Of a stretch of 7,120 bases of DNA, positions 5,224 to 7,120 are shown one piece after another. Position 1 is the stretch's first letter. Every line of letters begins with the position of its first letter. Under the pieces are notes generated by a model. The model saw only the letters and a program-made list of their open reading frames with translations. It did no database searches and was not told the DNA's origin. The position numbers and the translations under genes were made by a program. Source of the DNA: Prolixibacteraceae bacterium (GTDB lineage Bacteria > Bacteroidota > Bacteroidia > Bacteroidales > Prolixibacteraceae); assembly GCA_023229575.1 (NCBI GenBank), contig JALNYZ010000072.1, forward strand, positions 1-7,120, read 5' to 3'.

Positions 5224-7120
5224 ATGAGAATATTACCATTGCTATTAATTTTCGCATTTACATTTTTGAACTGCTTTGGTCAAAATACATCTGTTCAGAC
5301 AGACAAGAAAACGACCAGTGAGCAACTGGACATCAAAGGCAACTTTGGTCCCGAATTGAAAAACGGGTTACCTGAAGGATGGATTCCTCCGGTTGGAGTT
5401 AACTTTGATGATTCCGGGAAAATATCGATGAATAAAATTCCCGGGACAGAAAAGAATGCATTGCATGTGACCGCTCAAACCAAGGCCATGCGCTTCACTT
5501 TCGACAAGAAATGGCCGGTTGCCTCGGGAGACAAATGCGTTATCAGTGCGATTGTCAGGGGCAACGGAGGGGTTGATCTGGGCGCATATTATTTTCCGCG
5601 GACCAATCTTTTACCGGCCCCTATCAAAGGATTTTTGGCCAATGAGCAATGGACCGAATTTACAACGGAAATTCCGGTTCCAAAGATCAATCCGGAAATT
5701 AACGAGATAGTTATTATCATGGGGGCAAGCTTCGGGGCTTCAGTAGAGTTTGCCGAAGTAAGGGCAGAGATCATCAAAAAAGAGGAACCCAAAACCACTG
5801 GAGCTGCATTAAATGCCCCTGACAATACATTACCGGTGAGCGACCGGTTATGGAAAATAGCAAATGTCAGGGAGGCATTTCTCATTGACAGACAGGCAGA
5901 TGAAAATATCCGGCAGTTTCTTGCATTGAAACAACAGGCGAAAAAAATGCTTGAGGGCCATGATCTGTCCTCAGCTCCTGAACTGATCATAAAGTATGAC
6001 AAGCAGGTTGTGGAGGTTCGTGAACCGGCCAAAAGGATTGTAGTTGCGATTCAGAACCGCCATGCGATACCCGAATTGTATATCAACGGCAAAGAAGTGC
6101 AGGTTACTTCAGGAAAATATGAAGTAACAATAAAAGAAGGTCTGAACATCATTGGGCTAAAATTGAAAGTGAATGGGCAAACTCCCGGCCTACGCATTAG
6201 CATCCCCGGCCAGCCCGAACTGGAAAGGCGCTGGCGGGTTGGTACAGTTGCTGATGAGAGCTGGTTGACTGCGACGTTCGACGATCGCGCATGGAAAAAG
6301 GCAGAACTTGACAAAGACGGATATCTGGTTGTACCGGAAGGTTCTGCCGGCACCGTCTGTTTCCGTCAAATCATACTATGGGGCGATAATCATTACAGTG
6401 GGTTGCCCTGTATCCAGCCGAAAGTTCGCGAGTGGGGCTTTTCCGAAAAGGGAATGGAAACCCTTTTCCACGTTCTTTATTCGCCACAGCCACTGACTTT
6501 CGCCCTTGAAGATTATGAGTTCATTCTTGACGTCCCCAGTGGTTTTACACTGCTCAGGGAGAAATATGCCGACAACTCCAAAGGTTCCAAACTTAACAGG
6601 CGTCCCCGGAATGTGACAGAGGAGGTGACGATACATGAAAATCAACCATATACCCGGTACCGGTTCTCGTTTGAACCCGATTTTGTCCAACCCTTCAATA
6701 GTGAAAATAACAACCAGGCCGCTATGATCCCCCTCTTGCTGGGGGAGTACAAGGGCGCGGATAAGTTGTGCAATTTCTATTTTCGCCGTCTGGCCTCTGG
6801 CAATCTGACTGAAGTGGAACAGACATTGCCCGTGCGGATATTGCCACCGATCAACGGGCGTATGCCGAAGAAAGTGATGCTGTCGCAGTATACCCTGCCC
6901 TGGTGGTCCACGGAATTTTTTCAGGAACAACTTAAGGCTCACGTGCGTCAATCTTTGAATGCCGGTCTTAATTTATGGTGCATCCATGCTGTTGCCGGAG
7001 AGTATGCAAAAAAAGTATATGACCAGGTGATTGAACGGGGCGGGCTTATCCTGCTGCAACCTGCGTGGAATTATCCCCATCTGACGGTTTTACCGCAAAG
7101 CGCTTTTGGGAAATTAATGC
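5224..7120 (+). CDS. Large secreted multidomain protein, probably glycan-active, 3' end outside window
   Basis: The frame runs open from ATG 5224 to the right edge, giving 632 codons and no stop. An in-frame TAG at 5218-5220, just before the ATG, and the signal peptide directly after it fix the start. The hydrophobic run at 4-16 ends near CFGQN; Cys17 lacks a good lipobox (FLNC), so cleavage by signal peptidase I is likelier. Residues 41-184 look like a carbohydrate-binding jelly roll (NGLPEGWIPP, then ALHVTAQTKAMRFTF, then CVISAIVRGNGG). A polar linker with Pro and Thr follows at 185-208. Residues 260-330 are beta-rich (ELYINGKEV, EGLNIIGLKLKVNG). WRVGTVADESWLTATFDDRAW at 337-357 resembles the galactose-binding-like domain found beside GH2 and rhamnosidase enzymes. 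From about 548, KKVMLSQYTLPWW, an amphipathic helix and LNLWCIHAVAG could begin a catalytic barrel. The family is unassigned; a glycoside hydrolase or lyase role is inference. It lies 161 bases after the lipoprotein gene. Confidence 0.88.
   Translation, partial: MRILPLLLIFAFTFLNCFGQNTSVQTDKKTTSEQLDIKGNFGPELKNGLPEGWIPPVGVNFDDSGKISMNKIPGTEKNALHVTAQTKAMRFTFDKKWPVASGDKCVISAIVRGNGGVDLGAYYFPRTNLLPAPIKGFLANEQWTEFTTEIPVPKINPEINEIVIIMGASFGASVEFAEVRAEIIKKEEPKTTGAALNAPDNTLPVSDRLWKIANVREAFLIDRQADENIRQFLALKQQAKKMLEGHDLSSAPELIIKYDKQVVEVREPAKRIVVAIQNRHAIPELYINGKEVQVTSGKYEVTIKEGLNIIGLKLKVNGQTPGLRISIPGQPELERRWRVGTVADESWLTATFDDRAWKKAELDKDGYLVVPEGSAGTVCFRQIILWGDNHYSGLPCIQPKVREWGFSEKGMETLFHVLYSPQPLTFALEDYEFILDVPSGFTLLREKYADNSKGSKLNRRPRNVTEEVTIHENQPYTRYRFSFEPDFVQPFNSENNNQAAMIPLLLGEYKGADKLCNFYFRRLASGNLTEVEQTLPVRILPPINGRMPKKVMLSQYTLPWWSTEFFQEQLKAHVRQSLNAGLNLWCIHAVAGEYAKKVYDQVIERGGLILLQPAWNYPHLTVLPQSAFGKLM

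Noticed and set aside
5589..6951. Reverse-strand open frames of 147, 100 and 191 codons at 5589-6032, 6051-6353 and 6376-6951
   Set aside because: They lie antisense to the continuous + strand gene that begins at 5224, which has a signal peptide and domain-like sequence. Their translations show no recognisable motifs.

Overview
This 7120-base window looks like a piece of a carbohydrate-active locus from a Bacteroidota-type bacterium. The assignment is an inference. It rests on a lipoprotein signal ending in LAG|CKKE, signal peptides ending in SQN or GQN, A/T-rich start regions without a close Shine-Dalgarno sequence in front of all three visible starts, and one upstream element matching the Bacteroidota pattern TTTG-N19-TAnnTTT. 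No rRNA, tRNA, CRISPR array, transposase or integrase was seen.

There are four genes, all on the + strand. (1) Bases 1-1703 hold the 3' part of a cysteine-rich right-handed beta-helix protein that enters from the left edge. (2) Bases 1821-3254 encode a complete secreted GH13 (alpha-amylase family) protein. It keeps the three catalytic acidic residues but lacks the usual region-I histidine. (3) Bases 3368-5062 encode a complete lipoprotein made of an InlB-type repeat domain, a pectate-lyase-3-like beta-helix and a C-terminal Calx-beta domain. (4) Bases 5224-7120 hold the first 632 codons of a large secreted multidomain protein that leaves the window open at the right edge. It has jelly-roll-like N-terminal domains and what may be the start of a catalytic domain, and is probably glycan-active.

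The gaps are 117, 113 and 161 bases, so no gene-free stretch exceeds 300 bases. The first gap holds a good promoter candidate for the GH13 gene. The second holds a hairpin followed by a leader with competing short pairings. The third holds a possible 30-codon remnant of a lost gene.

Taken together, the window suggests exported proteins that bind or cut polysaccharide: two beta-helix proteins of the kind that act on uronate-rich or decorated glycans, one alpha-glucan-type enzyme and one large probable hydrolase. No SusC/SusD pair, sulfatase or regulator is visible, so calling it a polysaccharide utilization locus would go beyond the data. The GH13 gene is clearly more A/T-rich than genes 1 and 4, which suggests a patchwork origin. 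I see no convincing wholly new system. The best leads are the substituted GH13 site, the unassigned large protein at the right edge and the leader of the lipoprotein gene.
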